Notes: a model not told the origin generated them from the sequence alone. Shown: positions 42,930 to 54,664, counted from the first letter of the stretch. The stretch: 64,000 bases of DNA from Phosphuga atrata (GCA_944588485.1 OX155896.1:6156501-6220500), one strand, 5' to 3'. Numbers and translations: made by a program.

Positions 42930-44275
42930 TTTTAATGTGAAGTGTCTATGAAATTGCGGCAGCAAGATTGGAAAAAGGTAATAGATGAAGTAAAAACTAC
43001 TTTGAACAACATGAAATCCAATAAAGCAATTGGAGATGAGAATATCACGGTGGAAATGACCCGAGTATGAGGAGATAATCTAATAAAGCAAATTACTAAA
43101 CAAATAAACAAATGCCTAAAGACGAGGAAAATACCAAAACAATGGAAAAGCGCTAAGGTTCTATAAACAGCACCATAGAAAATACATAAATAATACAAAT
43201 TACTGACAAGAATAATAATCAACAGACTAGAGAGAAACAACGACGAATACCAACGAAGAATGCAACAAAGAAGCAACCGCAACTTACATTCTCCAGGAAA
43301 AAACGAAACCTGTACAACTTGAAAGAGGAGTACGACAAGCCAGGACAAGACTCCTTGTTTCAAAAACCTTTCACTTTAGCATTGGAACAGATTGTCTAGA
43401 ACGAAAAAGTTATCAACATCAATGAAACTCGGCTAACCAATCTAAGATATGCTGACGATATAATTATCTTGGTACATAGTAGAGAATATTTGTTAGAAAA
43501 ACAATAATTGTAGATCAACAAAGAGCATCTAAAAAACTAGGGCTGAAAATATACCCTTTAAAAACCCAGACCTAGGAACAGAAGAACCAATAATAGTGGA
43601 GGACAGGAAGTCAAAAAGTTGGAAGAACTTTTTATCAACGAAAGCAAACAGAAGAAAGAAATAAGAAGAAGACTAAGGCTAGGATGGGTGGCTTTCGCCA
43701 ATCATCCTGCGAAATAAGAAAATAGCTCAACACCTAAATCAAGAGTTTTTGAACAGTGCATTTTACCTGTGGTAACATATATAACTAAAAACATATATAA
43801 CTAAAAACTGCACGAAGAGCAATGAAGAGATCAATGATGGGGATTATAAAAATGAACAGATAGCGAAACGAAAGAATATGAGCAATCACTAAAGTCACCA
43901 ATATTGCGGAGAAAGAATTGCAATCCTCATATAAAGAGCACAAAGAGAAAAACTGCACAAATAGCAATGAAGAGGTCAATGATGGGGATTACAAAAAGAA
44001 ACAGATAGCGAAACGAAAGAATACGAGCAATAACTAAAGTCACCAGCATTGCGGAGAAAGAATTACAATCCTCATATAAAGATGGGCAAGTTACGTTACA
44101 ACAAGTGATAGGATGAGATAGGAAGGCGAATCATAAAATGGACATCATAGAATAAGATGGTATGATGACCATATAGGAACAGCCGGACTAGCATGATTTC
44201 AACTAGCACAGAATAATGAAAGATGGAAACAATTGAGAAAGGAATATGCTCAAGGATGGACCTAATGACTACGGA
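42930..44275 (+). pseudogene. RTE-like LINE ORF2, heavily decayed, with internal tandem duplication
   Basis: Reads EVKTTLNNMKSNKAIGDENI (the MKxxKAPGxDxI block), IPKQWKSA, RIIINRLERNNDEY, then RLTNLRYADDIIILVHS (motif C, about 43430-43480), KKEIRRRLRLGWVAFANH, VFEQCILPVVTYITKN, and IAMKRSMMGITKRNRxRNE (the QRAMERSMLG block). The last block occurs twice because of a 146-bp tandem duplication (43803-44081). The C-terminal tail is recognisable to about 44270. Many stops and frameshifts. Confidence 0.8.
43803..44081 (+). repeat. 146-bp tandem duplication within LINE coding sequence
   Basis: AAAACTGCAC begins both units (43803 and 43949). Unit 2 matches about 132 of the 146 bp of unit 1, with roughly ten differences, ending in CAATCCTCATATAAAGA. 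The duplicated part covers the QRAMER-MLGIT and KVTSIAEKE motifs. The LINE must have duplicated after insertion or carried this in its source copy. Confidence 0.85.
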
Positions 44276-44279
44276 ATAA

Positions 44280-45809
44280 GATTGGAAGGTAGTGGCAGTG
44301 GTAGTATGTTTTTATTAGTATTTGTATGTTTTTTTATCATGAAATTTAAAAATTTGTTAATCCCAGGAGTGAAGAACCCGTTGCCTTCCATAGATTTTTA
44401 TTCGTCGTTATCAGTTGTGGCAAACTTTTTTCCTTTAATATTTAGTTTTGTATTTTTTTGGAAACTATCCCGCATTTTTTTTTTGCAGAAGAAAGCATTT
44501 TTACAAAATCACCTGTCGTTTTTCAATTTTTATCTGGAAGTAATAATGCGAAATCCTTTTGTAGAATAAACGATACAATTTCATTTTATAATGCCTCCAG
44601 GAAGCTAAAGGAATAAAAGATTTATATTGATAATGCAGTATATTTCTGGTAGAAACTGGCTTCTCAACAAAGACTTAAAATCCCGAGAAACAGCTCTATA
44701 AACCTGAGGAACAACTTTCTAAATCTGAGAAACAACCTTATAAACCAGACGAAAAACCCGACCCGACTTATAAACCCGAGTGTAACCCGAGCGGTGTCTA
44801 ACCAAGTCACTTATTAATGTTCTGGAGTTAAGAGATTAATCAATAATGATTATGCTGTTATTGAAATTAATTTATGCTGTTATTGAATTATTGAAATGGT
44901 AAGGAATTGCCTTTCGTTTCCTAACAAATTAACATTTTACTCCTATTAAATAAGTAACATATTTTTTCTCCTTGTGGGTTCAATCTCAATATTACTTTTG
45001 ATTGAAATAACACAAATATTGTTATAAATTTACAGACGAAAATATGTATATTTTATACAGAAATATCTAAACTAAATATTATTAAATATTAAATATTAAA
45101 ATAATGTTATATATAAATAATAAACTGTAATATATAAATGAATTATTTATATTAGCACAGCGATATGAAAAATACAATAAATCCAGCGGACAGATAAGTT
45201 TGTTTACTATATAAATTCCCAAAACTGGAATAAAGTTGTAAACTCGCGAACGTTTTACAAGTTATCCTGCTGTGACTATCTAGAAATTCCTCCGCTTGAT
45301 TCAAATCCCCGCTGACTGCTATAATCAATGTTAGAGTAGATTATGTCGCCCCAGATAGAGGAAACTTAAGATTTCTGTTTACTCTTATTTCTTCCAACAA
45401 CATATTTAATCCACAAGAACTTGCACACTAAATCAGAAACAAGAAAGAACTCGGAAGCCCGAATTATGCCCTAATAAGAGCTACAATTAGCTTATTTCAA
45501 TTTTGAAGAAGATACACAAGAAGCAGAAAACTTATCTTATTATATTCATGTAATAAATATTATCTACTAGAAAATTCAATCGATACATAAAGCAATTTGT
45601 TTAATCCATTGAGGGCAACCAAAGAAATTATATTAAGTTAACGTGATGAATGGAATATTTCAACCAATTATAGAAAATTAGGCCAATACAAATTTAAACC
45701 AAGCTTAATTGCAAATGTAGCATGTACTCGTAATCGAGTATAGATAGTGTTTGTCTTTTGTATTAGCACCTATGGAGTGTCTTGGTAAACATTTCTGATA
45801 GGTATTGTC

Positions 45810-45849
<40 letters not shown>

Positions 45850-45955
45850 ATTTATTGTATACTATATGCATTATAGAAACGGCTATCGGCCACAAGGTCT
45901 TTCTGCCTGTCTTTTAAGTATTTGATATTCATCCAATAATTTTAATATGGCTCGG
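44280..45955. other. Interval with small repeats, no gene seen
   Basis: Contains a short irregular repeat at about 44688-44790 built on TATAAACC-(T/C)GAGAAACAAC units, and a (GA)n microsatellite at about 45813-45845. The open frame 44246-44569 is hydrophobic and T-rich and I do not believe it. Confidence 0.4.
45813..45845. repeat. (GA)n microsatellite
   Basis: About 16 uninterrupted GA units. Confidence 0.95.
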
Positions 45956-46019
45956 ATCGCTACACCTCATTTCAGACTAAACATAATCCAGGGATAATGG
46001 AGCTTACACCCAAACGCAG

Positions 46020-47760
46020 ATTAAAGTCGTGCTCGTCGAACCCGACGACATGCAGATGGAGAGAAGTATACAAAAAGTGTACAAACAAAAATGTCCAGAA
46101 TTGCACCACACACGGAGGAATAATTTAGCAAATCGCGAAAATAAGATACGATAAAGGCGTAGAAAATCTAAAACCTACAAGGATAATCCAAATAAGACAT
46201 GATGGTAGGGATCCGACATATGGAAAAAACTCGTAAAACTGAGAGGTGAAACGAACGGCGAAGAAAAGATTATAAAGGTAGAGACACACTGGTCCGACGT
46301 ACGCAACATATGCGATGCAACGTGGGAGAATTGGTGTGCACACTCGTCCCGCGTATGCAACGTAAATTCTGCATCAGGCGCTGTTGTGATTTCTCAGAAG
46401 GTGCACTAGTGCGTCTGTCAGTCATGTTTTCTGATTCTGATAGCGAGTTTGAGGATGTTTTATTGAGTTTAATATTTTTAAATGAATATTTCCGCGCCAC
46501 AAAAATAAAAACTAAAGTTAAACTAAAAAACTAAAGAAAGAAGATATTGGGTTCATGAGATAAATAAACAAAGAGAAAAAGTTGGAAAATACCATACATT
46601 AATGCAGAAACTGGAATTTGATGAAGAACGATTCTTTATGTACTTTCGCATGTCTAAAATGCAGTTTGAGGGGAACACTTCCATCATAGGTCTATTTGTT
46701 TCAGACGTGCAACACATAGGTTCTAGAAACACACTGATCACACGCGTGGATAGCGTACGAATATCCTTATATACCCACGCCGATCTGGACATCCCAGATC
46801 GAAGTTGCGGGTGAGGCGTGTGATTGCGTTGCATACGATAAGTGTGTTTCTATGGCATAGTTTTTCCGAGTCTAGATATCGTAATGCGTTGCATACGTTG
46901 CGTACATGGGACCAGTGTGTCTCTACCTTAATGGACCATATCAAGGCCATGTCAGTAGCGCGCCTACGCAAAATGGTGGAAGGCATATTCCACAAGACAA
47001 GCTCTAAAGTAGACATATATACTACGAGCCAGCAAATTAAGGAAAAAACGGAAAATACAAAAAAAAGACGAAACCACCGATGTACACCAAGGCACTAATT
47101 TTAGTGAAAAAGCCCAAGTGTGTACTTGTAGTCTGACAAGTACTCACTTGGGACCGTAAAACAAATCCTCACCAAGAACAAAGCAATCGAAGGCATCCGA
47201 TCGATCAGGAGCACAAGAGAAGGACAGGTCCTAATAACGGTCGATCCTATCGAAAGATATAAGGAAAGCTCTTGCCAAAGCGCACCCCAAAGTAGGCCTT
47301 ACAGTGAGAAGGTCCGGCGCTAAAGTGGTAACGGAAACTTTCCACATAAGAGACATGGACGAGACGGCAGAAAAAGAAGAGGTACTGACCGTCATAGAAG
47401 ACAAAATAGGTAACCTAGAGAACAAAATGCTAAAGCTCAGCGATTTAAGACCGAAGGCAAACTACACCCAAGCCACTCGTAAACAAGGAGGACGCGGACA
47501 AATTGTTAAAAGAGCCCTATCTCTAGATGGGCTTCGTGCGATGCTCAATAGAGAAACGAATAAAAATCGAGCGCTGCTACAAATGCTGGGCATACAAACA
47601 CAAGGCGTAAAACTACGACGGACTCGACAGATCAAAACTGTGTTACGCCTGCGAAAGTGAAGGGCACTCAGTTAAAGGCATGCCCAAGCATGCCCAATCT
47701 GTAAAAAAGAAAGACACAATGCTAACAGCAGAAAATACGAATCTTTGCGCTATACGCTGC
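46020..47760 (+). pseudogene. R1-type ORF1 (gag-like) remnant, split by Harbinger
   Basis: Left of the insertion: VEPDDMQMERSIQKVYKQKC and KLVKLRGETNGEEKI. Right of it: AMSVARLRKMVEGIFHK, then IEGIRSIRSTREGQVLITVD (the IxxIRxTRxGxxLI core of R1-type gag), FHIRDMDETAEKEEVLTVIE, and near 47650-47690 a knuckle-like CYACESEGHSVK read in a shifted frame. The clean frame 47304-47660 holds the centre. The knuckle region is fused out of frame to the rest. Confidence 0.7.
46276..46928 (+). mobile_element. PIF/Harbinger element, non-autonomous, TAA TSD
   Basis: TIR AGGTAGAGACACACTGGTCC at 46276-46295 is mirrored perfectly at 46909-46928, and the similarity continues inward with ACGCAAC/GATGCAACG blocks. 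The 3-bp TSD TAA (46273-46275, 46929-46931) is the PIF/Harbinger signature. A plus-strand remnant at about 46440-46670 reads SDSEFEDVLLSLIFLNEYF, then KLEFDEERFFMYFRMSKMQF, the N-terminal block of Harbinger transposases (FFxYFRMSKxxF). The DDE domain is absent. It is inserted in the R1 ORF1. Confidence 0.9.
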
Positions 47761-47859
47761 CAAATTAGAGGAGACTAAACAGACGGGAGAGGCAGGACAT
47801 TACGGACAGAGACTTGGAACCAACAGACACAACAAACAGCCCCAGCTTGTCCAGAAGAT

Positions 47860-48400
47860 AAAATGAACCATTAAATTCATTCAACAAAACATGTTCCGAA
47901 GCGCAGCGGCAAGTAATTTGCTCCAACAAGTAATGATTCACGAGGGCATATACATAATCATAGGTCAGGAGCCGAACAAAAAAAGAGCAAGTAAATAGTA
48001 TTGCGATATCGACCATGTTAGCTTCATTAGAACCGGCTCAAACATAGATGTAATCAAACATGACAGTTCTAACTAAAGGCGTGGCGGTGGTGGAACTACC
48101 TACCGTATTGGTGTGCTCCCTATATTTCTCCCCAACAGTGACAAACATGACTACCTAACACTGTTGAACGTCCTTGAGACAATTCTTAAATCGTCAACTA
48201 AACAAGTACTCCTGGCAGGAGACCTAAACGCAAAAAGTCGCATCAGTTCGGAACGACCATAGAAAATGAAAGAGGAAAACTACTGGACGAGTTAATAGAT
48301 GCCAAAAATCTAGTATCTGTAAATCTAGGCAACAAGTTGGAGGGTAGACGATGAGACTGAGAACCTCACCGACCATCAATCGATCCACTTTGAACTTGCT
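47860..48400 (+). pseudogene. R1-type endonuclease remnant
   Basis: Reads IKFIQQNMFRSAAASNLLQQ, GIYIIIGQEPNKKRA (the EPN motif of R1 endonucleases), then after stops TLLNVLETILKSSTKQVLLAGDLNAKSR (AGDxNAKS) and NLGNKLEGRRxD, the GDxN block intact. Frame breaks near 48000 and 48260. Confidence 0.8.
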
Positions 48401-48899
48401 GCAGAGAAAAATACCCTCCCGTGCCAACCCGGCGTGGCTGGCACATCACGGAACGCAAATGGGCCACATTTATCAAAAACACAGGAAACGCATTACTACT
48501 AAACCCAGAAACACCAACTCCAAAAGAACTCACGGAGGAATTAACAGAGCTGTACAATAAAGACTTCCCAAAAAGCGAGGACAAGAGTAACCGTGGGCCA
48601 GTATACTGGTGGACACGTCACGGACCAGAAGAACACTTACAAGAACAAAGAAAAAAACACGGAAAATCAATGCAAGTGAACAAGGTCAAAGAGGAATATC
48701 GCAAGCACAATCAAATACTGAAGAAAGAAATTTCAAAAGAAATAGACAGATCGTGGTAAGCACTCTGTAATGATCTTAATAACGATATATGTGGGAAGGC
48801 GTACAAAATAGCAATCGGGAAACTGAAACTAAGAACCAAAACCATCCTTACAGAAGAATAAGCGATAAATCAAGTGAAAAAAACTATTCCTAAGTCACC

Positions 48900-50220
48900 C
48901 TGTCACAGAGTGGGCAGAAACAAGTAAACACCCCTAAATTAGAAGAATTTGAAATAACGACCGCTGCTGCACGAATTAAAAACAAAAAGGCACCAGGCCC
49001 CGACAACATTGTACCCGAGCTGGTGAAACTTGTGTCTAATACAGAAGTGGAGACAGTAACCAGCGTTATTAACAAATGTCTCCTTGATAGGAAATTTCCA
49101 GACAATTTCCAGACATATGGAAGGTCTCCAACAAGTTGTTCTTCAGAAACCCAAAAAAATTCGCAAGATGTGTAATCCTATAGACCGAACTGCCTTATAA
49201 ACTCGTAGGATAAAGTATTAAAGGCTCTCATTAAATCGAGACTCGCACTAGAGAGCAATAAAGCCATACACAACAACCAATTCGGCTTCAGAATCGGGAA
49301 ATCTACACTGGACGTGATCAGAAAAGTTTTGGAAAAGGTCAACGAAAACAAACAGAAAGTAATCAAGTACAGAGAGGTATGTGCACTGGTAACACTGGAC
49401 ATCAAAAACGCCTTTAACTCGGCACTCTGGAAAGACACAAATGACGCTTTGACAACGAGAAATGTCAGCGATTACCTCCTAAACATAATTAAATCCTACT
49501 TAACAGAGAGATACGTGGTGACAGAGGCTGGAACAAAAATGAAGATATCAAGCGAAGTACCACAAGGATCGGTACTTGGATCAACACTGTGGAACGTTTT
49601 CTGCGAAGGAATCTTGAGACTAAAAATGGAAAGTGGTGTGACTACAGTAGCATACGCGGACGATCTTGCACTATCGACTTCCCGAATCGAACGCGTGCAG
49701 TTTCGAGTCGCTGCGACCAGAAATGGCGAAAGTGCAGCGGTTAGACTGATCCCACCTTCCGGCGAAAATTTCGCCGTTTGGACCGATACGTTTCGATCCG
49801 TGGCGAGCTACTCCGTTGTTGCAGCGGCGCGGCGCCTGTACCAAAATGAACGTCTTGGTGGGGCCCACATGCCGGTCAACTTTTTGAAATGTCAAAAACG
49901 CGACATCCTGGTGTCTCAACTGGACTTTCAAGTTTTTCTCTGTGCAGATTAACAGTTTTAAGTGGGCGTCGCGACGCGATTCCGCGAACGGGCATCAAAC
50001 CAGCAGCCGAAGAAACAGAAATGGTACTTCACGCAGGCCGCAGGAAACTCACCCGGCTGGAGATAAAAATAAACGGAGAAACAACAAAATCGATAAGGTC
50101 GTAAAAATATCTGAGCTCCTACCTAGACAAGGATATACGGATGACCGAACATATAAAGAACACCTGCACGAAAGACACAAACACCTTCAACGTTCTCGCC
50201 AGGATAATGCCAAATGTTAA
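48900..50220 (+). pseudogene. R1-type reverse transcriptase, interrupted
   Basis: Starts ITTAAARIKNKKAPGPDNIV (KKAPGPDxI), then a degraded stretch, then from 49260 NQFGFRIGKSTLDVIRKVLE. Next come CALVTLDIKNAFNSALWKDT (motif A), SSEVPQGSVLGSTLWNVF (motif B) and TVAYADDLALSTS (motif C, YADD intact) to about 49683. The insertion follows. RT resumes at about 50004 in another frame with AAEETEMVLHAGRRKLTRL (the AxxKTExVLxxGRRK block). Residues up to the insertion are in one open frame, so this copy is fairly young. Confidence 0.85.
49684..50003. mobile_element. GC-rich insertion (MITE-like) in the R1 RT
   Basis: About 320 bp of G+C- and CpG-rich sequence lies between YADDLALSTS and AAEETEMVL, where the R1 family has continuous coding sequence. 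The ends are imperfect inverted repeats (GTTTCGAGTCGCTGCGAC on the left, GGAATCGCGTCGCGAC inverted on the right). No TSD could be fixed. The texture (CGAAATTTCGCCG blocks) resembles the TTAA-flanked MITE at 32254-32814, but the ends differ. Confidence 0.6.
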
Positions 50221-50955
50221 TGTACCTACAACAAATAAACAAAGAATGTTAGTATTCGTAATTTCCTCGTTTCCTCTATCATCCTCTATGGAGTCCCAGT
50301 GTGGACAAATGCGCTAAAATATAAATACCATTTTGGCAAACTAGAAAAAGTAAACAGAATGACGGCTATAAGAATAACGGCAGCATTAATTGTTTCTACA
50401 TTCTGCTGGCTCTAACGCCGGGACCCCCGCCCCCCATAAAAATACTTGTGCTCGAACGCTGTCAGCTGCATGAGAGAGGAACGGCCAACATAAAGGAGGC
50501 AAGGGAGGATTTGATGTCAAGTGGCAGGGCCGGTGGGAAAAGCACGACGGCTGGACCAAAACGTTAATAAAAAATGTCAGAGCATGGTGCGAGAAACCCT
50601 GGGGCGAGGTAGAATATATCCTGGGGCGAGTACGCTTAAGCCATGACCACCCAACCCATGAAAAGAAAACGATGTTTTTGGAACATACCTGCTAAGAATA
50701 GGAAAGAGGCAAAATACCGTGTGCTGGTACTGCTCCGAAGAAATAGATGGGAACACTCTGTTCCACTGCCACACATGGGACGCAGAAAGACAACGCGTAA
50801 AAGATGCTTTGACAGCATTGTCTTTATAAGCGGAAACTTCACGGAAGTGCTAGTCACGAGCGAAGAGGGCTGGACTATAGTCACCAACATGCTGAGAAAC
50901 ATAATATCCCAAAAAGCGAGAGAAGAAAGAGAAATGCCAAGCAGAGATCATTAAT
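50220..50955 (+). pseudogene. R1-type LINE C-terminal domain
   Basis: Across three frames: NVPTTNKQRMLVFVISSF and SLMESQCGQM (thumb end), KWQGRWEKHDGWTKTLIKNV and ARGEVxYxLxxVRLSHDHP. A knuckle-like CxGTAPKK...TATH block follows in place of the usual CxxC...DDxxHxLFxC. Coding likeness ends near 50955. Confidence 0.7.
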
Positions 50956-51050
50956 TAACCCATTCGAGATGACGATTTTTTTTTTCGAACACGGTCCCTC
51001 TCATCATTGCACACAGGGTGTGCAGCTCGTTCCTTGGAAAAATGCATACT

Positions 51051-51088
51051 AAAGCCAAGTGAAAAACCCCCCTTTTTCACTTGGCTTT
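51051..51088. repeat. 16-bp hairpin with C6 loop
   Basis: AAAGCCAAGTGAAAAA at 51051-51066 pairs perfectly with 51073-51088; the loop is CCCCCC. It lies about 100 bp past the R1 coding end, possibly in its 3' UTR. Confidence 0.85.
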
Positions 51089-51094
51089 AGTGGT

Positions 51095-51780
51095 GAGTGA
51101 GAACCTCACACGCAGGCTGGTTTCCCATACGAAATAATTTTACAAATTGATTTGAATTTGAATTCAGATTAAATTGAGATATTTATAGAATGAGTTTAGT
51201 ATTCCATTTATAGTGATTTTTATGTTTGGGAATATAGTGTGCAAGGTGCAATCAATTATCAATGATTTAGTAATTATGAAACTTATTATGTGCATTATAT
51301 GTTATTGCATCACATTGAATTGTATAATCAATTTGTGTAAAGGCAGAAGGAAATCGTAAAAAAAACTATTTGTAACCTTTTTAATAGACTTTTTAATAGA
51401 TCGGGTAATTTAAACAGTTCCGTGTTGCATTCTAGACGCCTGCGAACGCTGTGTAATTCTTTCTAATTGTACATTAATTGCGAGCTTTACTGCAAATACG
51501 CACTGATAAGCCAAGTAATTAATTGTATAGCGGTTCGCTTTGTCGACTGGACTAGCACTTTACCATAATATATTTGTATTAAATTTGGCATTGTTATAAC
51601 TAGTTCCAAACCATGTTAAGATTTATTACATCTGCTACAAATAAAAGCGCCTTCAAATATTATTCAATTACAAAAAAATGTCAGGACGGATTCAAACTTA
51701 AAACGAAAAGTAACCAAATCATAAGATATTTTAGAACAGGCCACAGAACTGTAAATAAACAATAAATAAAATTGAATACT
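51095..51780. other. AT-rich interval, no gene seen
   Basis: No ORF or repeat of note between the R1 LINE and the minisatellite. Confidence 0.4.
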
Positions 51781-51784
51781 AAAT

Positions 51785-52460
51785 TTGTTTGGTTCGGCCT
51801 GGTAAAGTCTGGTCCTGTCCGGTGTTGCTTGATGAATCCCTGTTTTGTCCGGTCTTGTCTGGTCTTGTCGGATCTTGTCTGGTCTTGACTAGTCTTGTCT
51901 GGTCATGTCTGGTCTTGCCTGGTCTTGTCTGGTCTTGTCTGTTCTTGCCTAGTCTTGTCTGGTCCTGCCTGGTCTTGTCTGGTCTTGTCTGGTCTTGTCT
52001 GGCCTTGTCTGGTCTTGTTTGGCCTTGTCCTGTCTTGTCTGTTTTTGCGAGTCTTGCCTGGTCTTGTCTGGTCTGGGCTTGTCTGGTCTGGTCTTCTCTG
52101 GTCTTGCCTGGTCTTGTCTGGTCTTGTCTAGACTTGTCTGGTCTTGTCTAGTCTACTCTTGTCTGGTCTTGCCCGCTTTGTCTGGTCTTGTCGGGTTTTG
52201 TCTTGTCATGTCTGGTCTTCTCCGGTCCAATTTGTTCCTGGGGCCTTCTGTGGTCTTGGCTTGTATTTAGTCTTTCCTGTTCCTACCTGATCGTGTCTGG
52301 TTTTGTCTAATCTTTATTGTCCTTGTTTGGTCATTTTTTGTTTTCTCTGGTCTTAACTAGTCTAGTCTGATATTATCGAGTCCTGTATACACTTGTCTGG
52401 TGTTATATAATCTTCTTTCTGGTCTTGTATAATATTATCTTGTCTGTCCCTTTCAACAAA
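51785..52460 (+). repeat. TCTGGTCTTG minisatellite, main array
   Basis: About 60 tandem copies of a 10-bp unit, best preserved at 51850-52220, with edges grading into degenerate copies (TATTATCT, GTATAATCT). Long LVLSGLVWSC-type frames across it are artefacts. The same unit lies at 6506-6905 and, decayed and inverted, at 4745-5030. Confidence 0.9.
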
Positions 52461-52464
52461 AAAT

Positions 52465-54110
52465 TGCTCAAATATTAAAAAAGTTTGAAGACAAACATGA
52501 CAGGTTTTGGATTATAATAGAATTTATGAAAATATTTGTTTTGGTATTCAATATTTGATATAAAATTCTGTCACTCAATTTATTTATTCAACGGTTTTCA
52601 CAAAATGTCCCCGATTTTTATCAATTCACGTGTCAGCTTACTTGTATAAACTTGCCTCTCGTGTCTAGGGTTACACAGCGTTTTAAAATTCAAATGTTTA
52701 CAAAATTACAAATAATGTATCACTAGTAAAATATTTTACAGCGGTTTTCCATTAATTATTATCATTAATATTAATATTATGTAGTTACTTTACTAATACA
52801 TTCATCCTAGATGTAAGATAATGCCTTTTATACGTTGTCCATCTTCTTTTAGTTATTTATCGTTTGATTTGTTTCCCCAGTACAGTTTATTATCATCTAC
52901 TATTGCCTTCTATCCATTATAGAGCCTTCTACATATCTATTATAGAGCCTTATCTATATCTCGCTGTTTTGTTTATTTTGGCTATTGTGGCTTCCGAATA
53001 ATTATTTTGTTATTTTATTTGCCATTTTTCGGTTATTTATGTATTGCTCAACTAGGTCTATTAATAATTTTAAGCCTTTTTCCCCCGCATAATAATAATT
53101 TCAATCAATATACTGAAAGTCGGCATGTAGGTTAGGAAATATCTTAAAGATGATGAAAAATCTGCCCATATTTGGAAAATAGGCCACAAAAAGGAAATAA
53201 AATAAAGGAAATGCCGTGACTTGGCACGAAAAGAAACAAACGGGCAGAAATTATTTCGGACGCTTTTTAATTCCCACTTCCTAAGTGGTATTTTCCGCGT
53301 AGATACAGAAACAAAACAAAATGAGAGGAAACACGTATTTACCGAACAAACAAAAACGAAAGCGGAAACAAAAAATGTTCGAATGGGAAAATTCATTCTT
53401 TATAACGCTTCGTTTTTTTCGTCTTTTTTATTGATTTTATGTAATTGTTTACAGATGAAACCTTAGTATATTTCACTCGGAGCGAATAATCTATTTTTTA
53501 CGCTGACCCTTGGTTCCTAGTGTTTGTGCAATAGAATTATTTAATGGATATAAAACGATAGATACCGATAAAAATGGTTACTGTATTGTGCCAAAGAAAA
53601 ACGTTGACATCAATTGAACGAAGATAAAGAAAGTATGTTAAAAGAGCGAAAATATAAAAAATAATATTCCATTAAAAATAGCGATAATAAAAAGATATTG
53701 GCTCTGCAAGCATTGTTAAGCTTCAGTCTTATATATTTGAGTTATAATATTTAGATTATTTTAGATTATTTCTGATAATATTTGGATTATTTATTTTTAG
53801 AAAAATGATTTACTTAACTTTTGACTAATCGCGGAATCTTTTTAGTAATTTATTTTCGCCCTTGCTTGCCTTGCCCTTCTTCTCAGGTAAGATAACTAAT
53901 TAGGTAAAATAAGTAATCTTTAATATTTATATACTATAAGTATTATAATAACTAAAAACTTTCTGGTGCAGTACAAATTCATAAATAAATATAAAATAGC
54001 AGTTTATTTAAATTCCGAAGCATGTTTTTGCAACTTTTCAATCTGTTCAATCTACGAAAAATAATTGTTTCCTATCGATAATATCGAAAAATTGCAATTT
54101 TGTTACTAAT
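52465..54110. other. AT-rich interval, no gene recognised
   Basis: Two overlapping ORFs on opposite strands near 53070-53466 are of 80-110 codons but show no family motifs; the region is K/N- or F/L-rich by composition. Confidence 0.4.
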
Positions 54111-54114
54111 AATC

Positions 54115-54345
54115 AATGTCATGGTTTGAACTAAATTAATAATAGAATTGAAGGTAGGGGATTATCATTACGATATCTTCAAATCTGTCATTAGCTGGAA
54201 CTACACGGATATCTTCTGTGACTCTTTGGCACACGTTGCTCAAGATGCGTTTTATGAACCGTTCGCTAGGTCAAACCAAGTAACGGGAACGGTCAAGACC
54301 AACTTTTGCAGGGGATGAAGGCTAACAGACATTATAGAAGAGTAA
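54115..54345 (+). other. Single copy of the sequence that forms the 60.2-kb hairpin arms
   Basis: Starts with ATGTCATGGTTTGAACTAAAT, then AATTGAAGGTAGGGGATTAT. It follows the arms at 60235-60615 through GATATCTTCAAATCTGTCA, CTCTTTGGCACAC and CAAGTAACGGGAACGGTCAA, to TAACAGACATTATAGAAG. In one frame it reads KVGDYHYDIFKSVISWNYTD, IFCDSLAHVAQDAFYEPFAR and SNQVTGTVKTNFC before a one-base deletion. The 60-kb copy reads alike in the same frame (below). I do not recognise the protein. Confidence 0.6.
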
Positions 54346-54664
54346 AGAAAATAAAGTTAGAACTTGTGTAATTACTACTTACGAGTCTAATATAAGGAAA
54401 TCTCGTCGGCTCCTCATACATAAAGTATACTGTATATATATTAGTACGTACATACAATAAATAACCTTTATTGGCATCAATGAAATTAAAAAAAAAACAT
54501 AAACCTTTCCTCTTACAATTCCAAAAAACAACAAAAAGAAAAAACAAAACCAACAAAATATAAAAAAAGAAAATAAAAATCAATAAGCGCACATCATAAA
54601 AAATAAAGTCCAAGTTAAAAGAGAGAAAAAAAACACTACACTGGGCTATTCCTCTGTTTCCGTC

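Larger units (their letters stand above)
45960..50955 (+). mobile_element. R1-type LINE, near full length, with two insertions
   Basis: Plus strand with gag-like ORF1 (about 46020-47760), endonuclease (about 47860-48400), RT (about 48900-50220) and C-terminal region to 50955. The order, the endonuclease opening (IQQNMFRSAAASNLL, GQEPN) and the C-terminal block (W..GRWEKHDGWTKTLIKN..W, GEVEYILGRVRLS) fit the R1/TRAS group. A PIF/Harbinger element (46276-46928) lies in ORF1 and a GC-rich insertion (about 49684-50003) lies just after the YADD box. Stops and frameshifts are scattered through all ORFs. Confidence 0.8.

Noticed and set aside
44246..44569. 107-codon hydrophobic ORF after the decayed LINE
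   Set aside because: Begins inside the LINE tail and continues into T-rich sequence; F/L richness follows from base composition.
51789..52270. 120-, 78- and 91-codon frames rich in LVWSCLVLSGLV, and similar at 6506-6993
   Set aside because: They are translations of the 10-bp minisatellite in all frames.
53070..53466. Overlapping 108- and 81-codon ORFs on opposite strands
   Set aside because: No motifs, compositionally biased, and neither frame is favoured.
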